A stretch of 64,000 bases of DNA from Paenibacillus vini. GTDB lineage: Bacteria > Bacillota > Bacilli > Paenibacillales > Paenibacillaceae. Position 1 is the stretch's first letter, and each line of letters opens with the position of its first letter. The DNA lies in contig NZ_BOSL01000011.1 in NCBI RefSeq assembly GCF_018403325.1, positions 124,001 through 188,000 on the forward strand, in the 5' to 3' direction. The position numbers and the translations under genes were made by a program. Shown piece by piece: positions 39,653 to 50,157 of the stretch. The notes under the pieces were generated by a model, which saw only the letters and a list, made by a program, of their open reading frames with translations, made no database searches and had not been told where the DNA came from.

Positions 39653-41323
39653 ATGAGCAAAAAATATACGATCGGGGTCGATTACGGAACCCAATCGGGC
39701 CGCGCCGTACTGGTGGACTTGTCGAACGGGCACGAGGTTGCCGACCACGTTACTCCATATCCGCATCACGTCATCGACGAGGAGCTCCCGGGTTCGGGCC
39801 TCAAGCTGGAATATGATTGGGCGCTTCAGCATCCGGACGATTATTTGGAGGTATTGAGAAAATCGGTGCCTGCGGTAATCCGGGAATCGGGGATTGATCC
39901 GGCCGAAGTGATCGGGATCGGCATCGACTTTACGGCCTGCACAATGCTCCCGGTGGATGAGCAGGGCGAGCCGCTATGCTTTGACAGCCAATATAAGGAT
40001 TTGCCGCATAGCTGGGTAAAGCTTTGGAAGCATCATGCGGCCCAGCCGGAAGCCGACAAGATCAACCGGATCGCCGAGGAACGGGGAGAGGCGTTCTTGC
40101 CTCGCTACGGCGGAAAGATTTCTTCCGAATGGATGATCGCCAAGGTATGGCAAATCCTCGACGAAGCGCCGGAAATTTACGAGCGTGCGGATATGTTCCT
40201 GGAAGCGACGGATTGGGTCATCTCGCAAATGACGGGTAAGATCGTGCGCAACAGCTGCACCGCCGGTTACAAGGCAATTTGGCACAAACAAGACGGGTAT
40301 CCGAGCAAGGATTATTTCAAAGCGCTCGATCCGCGTCTGGAAAACTTGACGGAAACCAAGCTGCGCGGAGAGGTCATTGCGCTCGGGACGAATGCCGGCG
40401 GCCTTACGCCGGAAATGGCCGAGATGATGGGGCTGACGCCAGGCATCGCCGTGGCGGTGGGCAACGTGGACGCGCACGCGGCTGTTCCTGCCGTGGGCGT
40501 CGTAACGCCGGGCAAATTGGTCATGGCGATGGGAACCTCGATTTGCCACATGCTGCTCGGCACGGAGGAGAAACAGGTGGAAGGCATGTGCGGTGTCGTG
40601 GAAGACGGCATTATTCCGGGGCTTTACGGATATGAAGCCGGGCAATCCGCCGTTGGCGATATTTTTGAGTGGTATGTGGAAGAATCGCTGCCGGCTTACG
40701 TCAAGGAAGCGGCATCGGCGGAAGGCATCGGCGTGCATCAATGGCTGGAGAGAGAAGCGGCGAAGTACAAACCGGGCCAAACCGGACTGCTTGCCTTGGA
40801 TTGGTGGAACGGGAACCGGTCCGTCCTGGTGGACACGGATTTGACAGGGCTGATCCTCGGCATGACGCTGTTGACCAAGCCGCAGGAAGTTTACCGCGCC
40901 CTGCTGGAAGCGACCGCCTTCGGCACACGTAAAATCGTCGACGCGTTCCATTCGAACGGCGTAGCGGTGGATGCGCTGTACGCTTGCGGCGGCCTGCCGC
41001 AGAAGAACCGGCTGCTCATGCAAATTTATGCGGACGTGACGAACCGCGAAATTTTTGTCGCCGATTCGAAGCAGACGCCGGCGCTCGGTGCAGCCATGTT
41101 TGCAGCCGTTGCAGCCGGACAGGAAGCCGGAGGCTATGACACGATCATCGACGCTGCGGCTCAAATGGCGCGGGTCAAAGAAGAAACGTTCAAGCCGATT
41201 CCGGCCAATGTGGAAGTGTATAACCGCTTATATGAGGAATATAGCAAGCTGCACGATTATTTCGGCCGCGGCGAGAATGATGTCATGAAACGGCTGAAGA
41301 ATATTAAAAAATCGGCGGAATAA
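39653..41323 (+). CDS. araB: L-ribulokinase
   Basis: A 556-residue FGGY-family kinase with GGAGGGTTAG before ATG 39653. Phosphorylates L-ribulose. N-terminal ATPase part [60 protein letters not shown], then [53 protein letters not shown] and the C-terminal [20 protein letters not shown]. Length matches bacterial ribulokinases (about 560). Between araD and the araM homologue in one operon. Confidence 0.97.
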   Translation: MSKKYTIGVDYGTQSGRAVLVDLSNGHEVADHVTPYPHHVIDEELPGSGLKLEYDWALQHPDDYLEVLRKSVPAVIRESGIDPAEVIGIGIDFTACTMLPVDEQGEPLCFDSQYKDLPHSWVKLWKHHAAQPEADKINRIAEERGEAFLPRYGGKISSEWMIAKVWQILDEAPEIYERADMFLEATDWVISQMTGKIVRNSCTAGYKAIWHKQDGYPSKDYFKALDPRLENLTETKLRGEVIALGTNAGGLTPEMAEMMGLTPGIAVAVGNVDAHAAVPAVGVVTPGKLVMAMGTSICHMLLGTEEKQVEGMCGVVEDGIIPGLYGYEAGQSAVGDIFEWYVEESLPAYVKEAASAEGIGVHQWLEREAAKYKPGQTGLLALDWWNGNRSVLVDTDLTGLILGMTLLTKPQEVYRALLEATAFGTRKIVDAFHSNGVAVDALYACGGLPQKNRLLMQIYADVTNREIFVADSKQTPALGAAMFAAVAAGQEAGGYDTIIDAAAQMARVKEETFKPIPANVEVYNRLYEEYSKLHDYFGRGENDVMKRLKNIKKSAE

Positions 41324-41400
41324 AGGAAATAAGACAAACTATAGAGAAGAAGCTTTACATCGCCGAGGAACTCAAAACATAGGAGTGGGAGGAACAAGCG

Positions 41401-42531
41401 ATGTCGAAGATTAGTGAGTTGCCCTTTTTTGAAAGTCTTGTCCTGGAGGCCGGAGCGCTGAACCAGGTGGCGCCGTTTCTTGTGAAGCACGGAAGCAAAC
41501 GGCTGGTACTTGCCGCGGACGGGAATACGTATGAAGCAGCCGGCCGGGATCTGGAGCTCATGCTCCGGGAGGCCGGCTTGGAAGTAACGCTCTGTTTGCT
41601 TGAGCCGGCCGGGACCGGCGACGTGGTCGCGGACGAGGCGGCAATCGTACAACTGCTGCTGGCGATCGAACCGGGATTGACGGATGCGCTGATCGCAGCG
41701 GGTTCCGGAACGATCCACGATATCGTCCGGTTTGCCGGGCATAGAAGCGGCATTCCGTTCATCTCGGTGCCGACAGCGCCTTCGGTGGACGGGTTTACGT
41801 CGGCCGGGGCTCCGCTCATCATCCGCGGAATCAAGAAGACGGTTCCAGCCGTGCCGCCGACCGCCATCTTCGCCGATCTGAATATCCTGATGAAGGCGCC
41901 GCAATCTCTCGTTGCCGCCGGATTCGGAGATATGCTCGGCAAATATACCTCCCTGTTCGACTGGAAGTTCTCCCGTCTGACGGCGGGAGAGCCGTACAAT
42001 GAACAGGCGGCGCTGATCACCGAGCGGGCGCTGAATTCCTGCGTGAAGCATGCCCGGGAGATCGGGCAGCGCACGGAGGAAGGGATCACCGTGCTGATGA
42101 CCGCGCTGATCGAGTCGGGCATCGCCATGCTTCTGTTCGGGCAGTCGCATCCCGCCTCCGGCGCCGAACACCATCTCTCCCATTACTGGGAGATGGAATT
42201 TTTGCGCCGGGGTCACCGGGCGCTGCTGCACGGCGCGAAGGTCGGCGTGGCCTGCGCCGAGATCTCGCGCCTGTATCATGCCGCCGCCGACAGCGGCATG
42301 TATCCGGCCGGCGAGCCGGAAGCGCTGCGGCAGCACGGGGAGCAGGTTCGCGCCTGGCTCGCGGACGTGCCGTCCGAGGCTGAGATCCGCGAACTGCTCC
42401 GGCAGGCAGGCGGCCCGTCCAGCCTGGAGGAGCTCGGCATCGACGGCGAGCTGTTCACGCGCAGCCTGAACGAAGCTCATATTGTACGCATGAACCGGCA
42501 CACGCTGCTGCGGGCACTGAACGAAGCCTAG
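41401..42531 (+). CDS. araM: AraM-like sn-glycerol-1-phosphate dehydrogenase
   Basis: A 376-residue iron-containing-alcohol-dehydrogenase-like protein, ATG 41401 after GTGGGAGG. It has LVLAADGNTYEAAGRDLELM, AAGSGTIHDIVRFAGHRSGI with the nucleotide-binding loop, SVPTAPSVDGFTSAGAPLII with a metal-ligand Asp, and HPASGAEHHLSHYWEMEFL with two metal-ligand His. AraM of B. subtilis is a Ni-dependent sn-glycerol-1-phosphate dehydrogenase encoded in the ara operon. Here it closes the araDB operon before a terminator, keeping that association. Its part in arabinose use remains unclear. The 3' half is very GC-rich. Confidence 0.9.
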   Translation: MSKISELPFFESLVLEAGALNQVAPFLVKHGSKRLVLAADGNTYEAAGRDLELMLREAGLEVTLCLLEPAGTGDVVADEAAIVQLLLAIEPGLTDALIAAGSGTIHDIVRFAGHRSGIPFISVPTAPSVDGFTSAGAPLIIRGIKKTVPAVPPTAIFADLNILMKAPQSLVAAGFGDMLGKYTSLFDWKFSRLTAGEPYNEQAALITERALNSCVKHAREIGQRTEEGITVLMTALIESGIAMLLFGQSHPASGAEHHLSHYWEMEFLRRGHRALLHGAKVGVACAEISRLYHAAADSGMYPAGEPEALRQHGEQVRAWLADVPSEAEIRELLRQAGGPSSLEELGIDGELFTRSLNEAHIVRMNRHTLLRALNEA

Positions 42532-42543
42532 AAAACGCATAAC

Positions 42544-42579
42544 AAAGAAGCCCGGCAGGTGCCGGTCAAGCCTTCTTTT
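42544..42579 (+). terminator. Terminator of the araDB-araM operon
   Basis: AAGAAG with CTTCTT outside, and CCGGCA with TGCCGG inside, followed by TTT. A two-part stem 13 bases after the araM stop. Confidence 0.75.
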
Positions 42580-42600
42580 AGTGGACATCAATAAAAAGCC

Positions 42601-42675
42601 CTAGGCAACAAGCTGACTTCGGTACTCAACCGGAGTCAGCTTATTTAGTTTAGGCTTTGCTCGATTGCACGCTTG
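42601..42675 (-). pseudogene. IS3-family transposase (OrfB) C-terminal scrap
   Basis: Read on the minus strand, ending at TAG (42603-42601), the frame gives RAKPKLNKLTPVEYRSQLVA. This matches the usual OrfB ending of IS3/IS150-type elements (A-K-L-N-x-L-T/S-P-V-E-Y-R). Upstream of it the frame no longer looks like a transposase (KMQACN), so only about 60-75 bases remain. It marks an old insertion between the arabinose and glucuronoxylan modules. Confidence 0.6.
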
Positions 42676-42788
42676 CATTTTCGTGAGATTTTAAAATAAA
42701 TCGTGCATCATCCTCATATAAACTCCATTTCCAAGATGGTACGATAACGAATGAGCAAGACAATTAGAGTTCAAGTAGGAGGGTTAAA

Positions 42789-44120
42789 ATGATTAAATGG
42801 AAGCGTTCTCTTTCCCTTTTGGCGGCGACAGCTTTGATTGGAATCCTGGCTGCCTGCGGAGGAAACGGAGAGACAAAGAACAGTGCCGATTCCGCTGGAA
42901 AACCCGCTAACAATACGTCTACAGAACAGCAGGCGCCAAGTGATGAACCTGTAAAATTGCGCATTATGTGGTGGGGGTCCCAACCGCGGCACGAGGCTAC
43001 CTTGGCTGCGTTGGATTTGTACACCAAGAACAATCCGAACATTACTTTCGAACCGGAGTATTCGGGGATGGACGGATATTTGGACAAACTTTCCACTCAG
43101 GCTGCCGCTAAAAACGCACCGGATATCGTTCAGCTGGATCCGGGCTGGATTCCGGACTGGATGTCCCGTGGTCAATTGCTGGATCTGGCTCCCGAAGTGG
43201 ATGTAAGCAAATTCGACGAAAAGTTGGTGTCCGCCGGCCAGCTTGACGGTAAACAGTATGCCATGCCTCTGGGTTCGGTAGCATTTGGGATGGTATATGA
43301 CAAGGCCGCTATGGATAAGCTCGGCATCGAAAATCCGCAAAATGGCTGGACTTGGGATGAGTTTTTCGCTCTGGCCAAAGAATCCAAATCCAAACTGCCG
43401 AAAGGCCAATATTTCTCTCTGGACTATGGCGGTAATTACTTCATGTACTCGGCTTATCAATACGCCAAGGGCAAAGGACAGGTGATCACGGATGAAGGCC
43501 ATTTTAACGTGGATCAAGCGACTTTCGTGGAATGGGCAGCCCAATTCGAAGAGCTTCGTAAGGAAGGATTGGTTCCGCCTGCAGATGTGAATGCCTCCGA
43601 CAAAGAACACGATCCGCAAATGGATTTGATGGCCGCAGGCAAAGTGTTGATGCGTTACAGCTTCTCCAACAACCTGGGGACTTGGGATAGCATCAAGCCG
43701 GGGGCGTATGCACTCGTAACCATGCCGCGTGCCGAGGAAGCGGGCGGATGGCTGAAGCCATCCATGTTCCTGGGTGTGACGAACAACTCCAAACATGCCG
43801 TGGAAGCGAAGAAATTCGTGGATTGGTTCGTGAATAGTCAAGAAGCGGGAGATATTCTGCAAACGTTCCGCGGGCTGCCGGCTAACAAGGAAATTGCCAC
43901 CGCTCTGGAAGCGAACATGAGCGATTTGGATAAGGTTGGTCTGGGACTTCTGCGCGCGACGGAGCCGGACGGGCAAAAATGGTCGGCCGGTGCGGGCGGA
44001 TGGACGAATTTTATCGATAAAGACTGGGTACTTGTCCGCGATCAGCTGATGTTTGGCAAAGTGTCACCGGAACAAGCCTTTGAACAGTTGAAGGAAGCTT
44101 CGCAATCCTACGAAAAATAA
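42789..44120 (+). CDS. ABC sugar transporter solute-binding lipoprotein (glucuronoxylan-oligosaccharide module)
   Basis: A 443-residue lipoprotein, TAGGAGGG before ATG 42789; signal peptide ends ILAAC with Cys23. A Ser/Thr/Gln-rich linker (about 25-52) precedes the binding domain: VKLRIMWWGSQPRHEATLAA, NPNITFEPEYSGMDGYLDKL, APDIVQLDPGWIPDWMSRGQ, GKVLMRYSFSNNLGTWD, and the ending SPEQAFEQLKEASQSYEK. It lies before a GH67 gene, so aldouronates (MeGlcA-decorated xylo-oligosaccharides) are the likely ligands. Its permeases are encoded after the GH67 gene. Confidence 0.9.
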   Translation: MIKWKRSLSLLAATALIGILAACGGNGETKNSADSAGKPANNTSTEQQAPSDEPVKLRIMWWGSQPRHEATLAALDLYTKNNPNITFEPEYSGMDGYLDKLSTQAAAKNAPDIVQLDPGWIPDWMSRGQLLDLAPEVDVSKFDEKLVSAGQLDGKQYAMPLGSVAFGMVYDKAAMDKLGIENPQNGWTWDEFFALAKESKSKLPKGQYFSLDYGGNYFMYSAYQYAKGKGQVITDEGHFNVDQATFVEWAAQFEELRKEGLVPPADVNASDKEHDPQMDLMAAGKVLMRYSFSNNLGTWDSIKPGAYALVTMPRAEEAGGWLKPSMFLGVTNNSKHAVEAKKFVDWFVNSQEAGDILQTFRGLPANKEIATALEANMSDLDKVGLGLLRATEPDGQKWSAGAGGWTNFIDKDWVLVRDQLMFGKVSPEQAFEQLKEASQSYEK

Positions 44121-44132
44121 ATTAATGATTGC

Positions 44133-44170
44133 GGCCCGGGACAGTTTTGCCCCGGGCCTTATATTTTTCA
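44133..44170 (+). terminator. Terminator/attenuator after the solute-binding protein
   Basis: GGCCCGGG (44133-44140) and CCCGGGCC (44151-44158) form a perfect 8-bp GC stem, loop of 10, followed by TTATATTTTTC. Likely lets binding-protein mRNA outnumber the downstream message. Confidence 0.85.
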
Positions 44171-44188
44171 TCATGAGGAGGACTATGA

Positions 44189-46258
44189 ATGAGCCGTTAT
44201 TTTGAGTACCGTCCGGGTGATGGTTATGAGGCTTGGCTGCAGTACCGCCGAACGGATCAGGGGACTAAATTGAAACAGTATGCGCCCTATTGTCATATCG
44301 CTGCCGTGATTCAAGATGAAGTGATGCGGACGGCCGTGAACGAGCTGTCACAAGGTCTGGAGGCCATTACAGGCCATTTGGTTGACGTTGCTGAAACTTT
44401 GGGAGAGTCTTCAGGCATCCTATTGGGCATCTTTGGAGCAAGTCAAGCGATTGACGAGGCTATCCATGCCGATGTTGCCGGTTCCGTCAGAACCGAGGGC
44501 TATGCGATTCAATTCGACGGCAGGACGGAGCAAATAGCGATCGGTGCAGCGGACTCCGCAGGCTTGTTGTATGGCGTGTTCCATTTGCTGCGGATTATGG
44601 CGGCGGGCGGCGACGTGAAGTCTTTGAATCGGGTCGAAAATCCGGTCAATTCGCTGCGCATGATCAATCAATGGGATAATATGGATGGCAGTGTGGAACG
44701 GGGGTATGCCGGGTCGTCGATCTTCTATCACGATAACCGGGTTGCCAAGGAGTATCAACGAATTCAGGATTATGCCCGGTTGCTGGCTTCTTGCGGAATC
44801 AACGCTATTGCGATCAACAATGTCAATGTTCATCGGGTGGAGAGCCGCCTCCTGACCGATTTCCTGCCGGATGTGACTAAACTGGCAGCGATCTTTCGTC
44901 AATATGCCATTAAGCTCTACCTAAGCATTAATTACGCCAGTCCCATGGAATTGGGAGGCCTCGCAACCGCGGACCCGCAGAATCCGTCCGTCCGTGAATG
45001 GTGGCGTGAAGCCGCAGCGAAAGTTTATGAAGCTATTCCGGATTTCGGCGGATTTTTGGTGAAGGCCGACTCGGAGCATCGCCCGGGACCGTTTACCTAC
45101 GGACGGGATCATGCCGACGGCGCCAATATGCTGGCCGAGGCCGTGAAGCCGTATGGCGGTGTCGTGATCTGGCGGTGCTTCGTGTATAACTGCAAACAGG
45201 ACTGGCGCGATCGCTCCACCGACCGGGCAAGAGCTGCCTATGATCATTTCCGGCCGTTGGATGGGCGTTTCTTGGATAATGTTATTCTGCAGATCAAGAA
45301 CGGACCGATTGATTTTCAGGTTCGGGAACCCGTCTCTCCGCTGATCGGGGCCATGCCGCATACCAATCAAATGATCGAGTTCCAGATTGCCCAGGAATAT
45401 ACCGGACAGCAAAGACATGTCTGTTATCTGGTTCCCCAATGGAAAGAGGTTCTGGACTTCGACACATACCTTCAAGAGGAAGGTACCCCCGTTAAACGCA
45501 TTGTGGATGGTACGGTGCACGGAAATCCCTGCAACGGCTTTGCCGCTGTTTCCAATATCGGAAGCGACGCCAATTGGACCGGTCACTTGTTGGCACAGGC
45601 CAACCTGTTCGGTTACGGCCGATTGGCCTGGAATCCGGAGCTGTCCGCAGAGGAAATTGCGAAGGAATGGATTAGGCTAACTTTTGGCAGCCGGGAACCG
45701 CTATTCCAAACCATTTATGATATCCTCATGAATTCGTGGGAGATTTATGAATCTTATACTACTCCGCTGGGGGTCGGTTTTATGGTCAATCCGGACCATC
45801 ATTACGGACCAAACGTGGAGGGATATGAATACTCGCCATGGGGGACCTATCACTATGCGGACAACCATGGTGTAGGGGTAGACCGGACGACGGCCACCGG
45901 AACCGGATATACTTCGCAATATGCCGATGCCAACAAGCAAAGGTATGAATCTCTGGCGACTTGTCCGGATGAACTGCTGCTTTTCTTCCATCATGTTCCG
46001 TATACCCATAAGCTTCATTCCGGCAAAACCGTAATTCAGCATATTTATGATACTCACTTTGAAGGAGCGGAACGGGCAGGCCAATTGCTGGCGGTTTGGG
46101 AGCGGATGCGGGAGCAGTTGGACGAACAAGCATACCGGCAAGTGGCGGACCGTCTTGAGGAACAGGCTGAGCATGCCAAGGAGTGGCGTGACCGAATCAA
46201 CACGTATTTTTACCGAAGAAGCGGAATTCCCGACGAACAGGGAAGAACGATTTATTAA
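44189..46258 (+). CDS. aguA: Alpha-glucuronidase, GH67
   Basis: A 689-residue cytoplasmic enzyme (family 650-720), GAGGAGGAC before start ATG 44189. It removes (4-O-methyl)glucuronic acid from the non-reducing end of imported aldouronates. N-terminal domain with [20 protein letters not shown] and [22 protein letters not shown]67 signatures are [81 protein letters not shown] with catalytic acid Glu, [20 protein letters not shown] and [20 protein letters not shown]. The C-terminal domain includes [13 protein letters not shown]. No signal peptide, as expected for intracellular AguA. Confidence 0.96.
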   Translation: MSRYFEYRPGDGYEAWLQYRRTDQGTKLKQYAPYCHIAAVIQDEVMRTAVNELSQGLEAITGHLVDVAETLGESSGILLGIFGASQAIDEAIHADVAGSVRTEGYAIQFDGRTEQIAIGAADSAGLLYGVFHLLRIMAAGGDVKSLNRVENPVNSLRMINQWDNMDGSVERGYAGSSIFYHDNRVAKEYQRIQDYARLLASCGINAIAINNVNVHRVESRLLTDFLPDVTKLAAIFRQYAIKLYLSINYASPMELGGLATADPQNPSVREWWREAAAKVYEAIPDFGGFLVKADSEHRPGPFTYGRDHADGANMLAEAVKPYGGVVIWRCFVYNCKQDWRDRSTDRARAAYDHFRPLDGRFLDNVILQIKNGPIDFQVREPVSPLIGAMPHTNQMIEFQIAQEYTGQQRHVCYLVPQWKEVLDFDTYLQEEGTPVKRIVDGTVHGNPCNGFAAVSNIGSDANWTGHLLAQANLFGYGRLAWNPELSAEEIAKEWIRLTFGSREPLFQTIYDILMNSWEIYESYTTPLGVGFMVNPDHHYGPNVEGYEYSPWGTYHYADNHGVGVDRTTATGTGYTSQYADANKQRYESLATCPDELLLFFHHVPYTHKLHSGKTVIQHIYDTHFEGAERAGQLLAVWERMREQLDEQAYRQVADRLEEQAEHAKEWRDRINTYFYRRSGIPDEQGRTIY

Positions 46259-46267
46259 GGAGCATGC

Positions 46268-46300
46268 AAAAAAAGGGGCGAGTTGATCGCCCTTTTTTTT
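46268..46300. terminator. Bidirectional terminator after aguA
   Basis: A run of seven A and GGGGCG, loop AGTTGAT, then CGCCC and eight T. Strong stem with T-run on one side and A-run on the other. It isolates aguA from the permease operon. Confidence 0.9.
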
Positions 46301-46399
46301 CGTTATATTTTGAAAGAAATCGAGCATTGCCCTCATTTAGCAGGAATTGTGCCGGCGGTATACTTGATCTATACCATATTGACACACGAGGTGACTGTC

Positions 46400-47374
46400 A
46401 TGAATCGTACCACAGCCGCTACAATCCCAGCTGCCCCGGAAACGAAGAAGCCGAAGAAGACGAAGCCTTCGTTTCTAAGCCGATGGAACGCTCCCTTAGC
46501 GGGCTATTTGTTTATTTCGCCCTGGCTGATCGGGTTTCTTACGCTGACTGCTTATCCTTTGTTCCTTTCGTTATATTACTCTTTTACCGATTACACGCTA
46601 ATGAAACCGATGGAGTGGATCGGAACTCGGAATTACGAGCGTATCTTTACCTCGGATCCGAAGTTCGTGGATTCCGTGAAGGTTACCTTCACGTATGTGC
46701 TTGCCTCTGTGCCTTTGAAGCTGATCGCCGCCCTGTTAGTAGCAATGGTTCTTAATAAGGCGATAAAAGGAATCGGTGTTTACCGTACGGCGATTTACTT
46801 TCCTTCCCTGATCGGTGGCAGTATCGGAGTTTCCCTGCTCTGGAGGAACATTTTCGGAGTAGACGGGATCTTCAACAAGATAATCGGGGTTTTCGGCTTT
46901 GAAGGAAAGGGCTGGATCACTAGCCCCGACACGGCCCTTGGCACGCTAATCCTGCTAACGGTTTGGCAATTCGGTTCGACCATGGTCATTTTCCTGGCGG
47001 GGCTGAAGCAGATCCCGAATGATTTGTACGAGGCCTCCGCGGTTGACGGTGCCAACAAGGTTACTCAATTTTTCAAGATCACCATGCCGATGCTTTCGCC
47101 GATTCTTTACTTCAACCTGATAATGGGCGTAATTGGAGCTTTTCAAATGTTTACTTCGGCTTTCGTCATCACCAACGGCGGACCGATGAACGCGACTTAT
47201 GTGTATGCCTTGTATTTATATGAAAGGGCTTTCAGTAGATATGAGTTGGGATACGCATCCGCGCTGGCCTGGATTATGCTAGTGATGATCGTACTGGCTA
47301 CGATTCTAATCTTTTACACGTCAAAATACTGGGTATTCTATGAAACCGAAACGGGAAAGGGGAAACGGAAATGA
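46400..47374 (+). CDS. ABC sugar transporter permease (MalF type)
   Basis: A 324-residue protein. ATG 46400 follows GAGGTGAC; the longer frame from 46283 runs through the terminator. The first 35 residues are cytoplasmic and Pro/Lys/Thr-rich (AAPETKKPKKTKPS), then six membrane helices starting APLAGYLFISPWLIGFLTLT. EAA loop YEASAVDGANKVTQFFKITM; NGGPMNATYVYALYLYERAF near the end. Pairs with the next gene, which overlaps by 4 bases, and with the solute-binding protein at 42789. Confidence 0.93.
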   Translation: MNRTTAATIPAAPETKKPKKTKPSFLSRWNAPLAGYLFISPWLIGFLTLTAYPLFLSLYYSFTDYTLMKPMEWIGTRNYERIFTSDPKFVDSVKVTFTYVLASVPLKLIAALLVAMVLNKAIKGIGVYRTAIYFPSLIGGSIGVSLLWRNIFGVDGIFNKIIGVFGFEGKGWITSPDTALGTLILLTVWQFGSTMVIFLAGLKQIPNDLYEASAVDGANKVTQFFKITMPMLSPILYFNLIMGVIGAFQMFTSAFVITNGGPMNATYVYALYLYERAFSRYELGYASALAWIMLVMIVLATILIFYTSKYWVFYETETGKGKRK

Positions 47375-48216
47375 CACTACGTAAATGGAAACCGGCACTC
47401 CGGCATCTTTTCATGATCCTTTTCAGCTTGATTATGGTGTATCCGGTTCTCTGGTGGGTCGGAGCCTCGCTCAAACATAGCACGGAGCTAGGCTCGCCGG
47501 GCATCTTCCCGTCCGTTCCGCAATGGAGCAACTACGTCAAAGGCTGGAACTCTATTCCGGGTCACACCTTTACGGACTTTTATCTCAATACTTTCGGACT
47601 GGAAATAGCGGTCATCGCTACGACACTGATATCTTGTACATTGGTAGCCTTTGGTTTTGCAAGACTGGATTTTCCGCTCAAGGGCTTCTGGTTCTCGATT
47701 CTGATGCTGACCTTGATGATGCCCGGACAGGTGCTGATTATTCCGCAATACACTTTGTTTCACCAACTGGGATGGGTTAATACGTATTTGCCGTTCATTA
47801 TTCCCCATATGCTTGCGGGTGGGGCGGGAGGCACCTTCTTCGTCTTTCTGCTGATTCAATTCATACGCGGGCTTCCGAAAGAACTGGACGAATCCGCCAA
47901 AATCGACGGATGCTCCTGGTTCGGGATTTACTGGCGAGTCATTATTCCACTGACGCTGCCGGCGATTATTACCGTAATGATTTTCTGTTTCCTCTGGAAC
48001 TGGGATGATTTCTTGGGGCATCTCCTTTATATCAACTCGGTGGAAAAATATACGGTCGGCTTGGCTCTCAGAATGATAAACGACTCTCAATCCGCCCAGG
48101 AATGGGGACAATTACTCGCCATGTCGCTGGTTTCTGTCCTTCCGGCTACGTTTATTTTCATGTTTTTACAAAAGTATTTTGTGGAAGGCATTGCAACTAC
48201 AGGAATAAAAGGATAA
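47371..48216 (+). CDS. ABC sugar transporter permease (MalG type)
   Basis: A 281-residue six-helix protein whose ATG overlaps the previous stop. ALRHLFMILFSLIMVYPVLW is the first helix, WVGASLKHSTELGSPGIFPS follows, EAA loop is LDESAKIDGCSWFGIYWRVI and the end is KYFVEGIATTGIKG. No ATPase is encoded nearby, so a shared ATPase is expected. Confidence 0.93.
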   Translation: MTLRKWKPALRHLFMILFSLIMVYPVLWWVGASLKHSTELGSPGIFPSVPQWSNYVKGWNSIPGHTFTDFYLNTFGLEIAVIATTLISCTLVAFGFARLDFPLKGFWFSILMLTLMMPGQVLIIPQYTLFHQLGWVNTYLPFIIPHMLAGGAGGTFFVFLLIQFIRGLPKELDESAKIDGCSWFGIYWRVIIPLTLPAIITVMIFCFLWNWDDFLGHLLYINSVEKYTVGLALRMINDSQSAQEWGQLLAMSLVSVLPATFIFMFLQKYFVEGIATTGIKG

Positions 48217-48245
48217 GATTTAAATTTAAAAAACATTTATCGGTG

Positions 48246-48286
48246 ACGGTAAAGCGACGATTTCTTCGCCGTTTTACCGTTTATTT
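48246..48286 (+). terminator. Hairpin between permease and kinase genes
   Basis: ACGGTAAA (48246-48253) and TTTACCGT (48273-48280) form a perfect 8-bp stem with inner GCG/CGC pairing, followed by TTATTT. Partial termination before the YesM/YesN pair is likely. Confidence 0.6.
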
Positions 48287-48321
48287 CGCCTGAATCGCCA
48301 AGGGGAAGGAAGGGAACACGC

Positions 48322-50061
48322 TTGACCAATCCTTTTAAAAAATTCAGGATTGATCGCCTGTTTTTTAATAGCTATGCAACAGTCCTTATAATAGTGATCG
48401 CTGTCACCGCGTGGACAAGTTACAGCAATTCGTCGAAAGCGCTCGTACAGACGACCTCCCATTATCAGCAGCAACTGCTGGATGAGCTGAATAATGAGAT
48501 TACTACCCGATTGGTCATGATCGAACAGATTTCCCTGTCCAGTTCCCGAGACAACGAGATGACCCATTATCTTCTGAACCGGCAGGATGAGTTCGAACGG
48601 CACCGTAGTCGAGTCGGAGTTGAAAGCGCTCTCGGGAATCTCACGTATGCGATCCCTCTAATTCAAGGGATCGATCTCTATATGAACAATCCGATCCCGA
48701 GCGAGAGGCAAAGTTATATTCAATTCAGGGATATTAACGATTTGACGCGGCAGGTATATGCCCAGTGTCTGGATAAAAATGATTTCTGCTGGTCGAAAGA
48801 GTATAACCTTTCCAGCCAGCAGGGGGAAATCCCCGTTTTGAGCTTCGCCCGAAAAATTGTTTATAACGATGACTATTTAGGTACGCTCGTCATTCACATC
48901 AAGGCGAACGAAATCCGGAGATTGCTGACCGGCAATACGGCTGGGTCCAACCGTATTTTGGCGGACAGTGAAGGTCAACAAATCATGAAAATAGGCGATC
49001 CTTTGGAGCAGAACAACTGGTCTCAGTGGGTTGATCTCAAAAGCGACAAATCCGGCTATGTCCATATCAAGGGGACAGGACCATCCGGGAATACCCTTCT
49101 TGTCTATTCCAGGATGGACAACTCCATATGGACGCTGATTGAATTCACTTCATGGAACGAGATCACGTCAAGCAGTTTGAAGCTGGCTGAATGGATCGGC
49201 CTCATCGGTCTGGCTGCCGTGCTTCTGGTATTGTTCCTGACCCTCTTGATCAGCAGGCAATTTACCAAGCCGATCAAACAACTTGTAACCGCGATGCGCC
49301 AGTATTCCTTAGGCGGTGAAAAAGTAGATCTCCCGAGTGACTATCAGAACGAATTCGGATATCTATTTGCCGGATACCGCAAGCAAAACGAGCGGATCGA
49401 TGAACTTTACATTTCGTTGGAGCGCCGCCATGAACAACAAAAAAAGGCCGAGATCGAAGCGCTCCAGGCCAATATCAACCCGCATTTCCTTTATAATATG
49501 CTGGATCAGCTGAACTGGATGGCGATTGAGGCCGGACAGGAGGAGCTGAGCCGCATATTGGAGTTGATGGGACGCATGTTTCGGATCGGCTTGTCAAACG
49601 GAAACAGCTTTATTAAGATATCGGATGAACTTCTACATATTCAATGCTATTTGGAAATACAGCAGTTGCGTTGGGGGGACGGCCTCAATTACGTAATAGA
49701 AACGGAGCCTGAGCTGGAGGAATTGTTCGTTCCTAAGCTTATTTTGCAGCCGTTCGTCGAAAATTCCATCGTACATGGGTTTAATAAGCTGGACAGCGGC
49801 ATCATTTCGATTCTGATGGAACAGTCGGGGAATGCACTGCGGGTCGTTATTGACGATAACGGCTCCGGCTTGAGGCAGGCGGAAGACAAGCAGCCAAGGC
49901 GTCATACCGGCGGATACGGCATTCGTAATGTAAGAGAGAGAATCGCCGGCTATTTCGGAGAACCGTTCGGAGTAACGCTGAAGGAACGGGAAGAAGGCGG
50001 AACACGGGTGGAAATTATGCTTCCTCTCCTGACGGAGCCCCCTTCAAAGGCGGACTTTTAG
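48322..50061 (+). CDS. Sensor histidine kinase, YesM type
   Basis: A 579-residue membrane kinase from TTG 48322 (AAGGAAGGG upstream). First membrane helix FNSYATVLIIVIAVTAWTSY, extracellular sensor of about 250 residues, second helix near 290-315 (LIGLAAVLLVLFLTLLISRQ), HAMP-like linker (FTKPIKQLVTAMRQYSLGGE), phospho-acceptor His388 in NINPHFLYNMLDQLNWM and ATPase motifs ILQPFVENSIVHGF and VIDDNGSGLRQ. Probably senses imported xylan or aldouronate fragments and signals to the regulator at 50158. Confidence 0.92.
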   Translation: MTNPFKKFRIDRLFFNSYATVLIIVIAVTAWTSYSNSSKALVQTTSHYQQQLLDELNNEITTRLVMIEQISLSSSRDNEMTHYLLNRQDEFERHRSRVGVESALGNLTYAIPLIQGIDLYMNNPIPSERQSYIQFRDINDLTRQVYAQCLDKNDFCWSKEYNLSSQQGEIPVLSFARKIVYNDDYLGTLVIHIKANEIRRLLTGNTAGSNRILADSEGQQIMKIGDPLEQNNWSQWVDLKSDKSGYVHIKGTGPSGNTLLVYSRMDNSIWTLIEFTSWNEITSSSLKLAEWIGLIGLAAVLLVLFLTLLISRQFTKPIKQLVTAMRQYSLGGEKVDLPSDYQNEFGYLFAGYRKQNERIDELYISLERRHEQQKKAEIEALQANINPHFLYNMLDQLNWMAIEAGQEELSRILELMGRMFRIGLSNGNSFIKISDELLHIQCYLEIQQLRWGDGLNYVIETEPELEELFVPKLILQPFVENSIVHGFNKLDSGIISILMEQSGNALRVVIDDNGSGLRQAEDKQPRRHTGGYGIRNVRERIAGYFGEPFGVTLKEREEGGTRVEIMLPLLTEPPSKADF

Positions 50062-50157
50062 TCGGATGGAATCCTTAAGCGTTTAACTTGCCGGGTTGGA
50101 TGGCGGCCCGTTCAGTTGCCAAATTCTGCGCAGTTTAAGGAGGTTGAAGACGGAACT

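Noticed and set aside
41257-42591. 444-codon minus-strand frame opposite araM
   Set aside because: Antisense shadow of a well-supported dehydrogenase gene.
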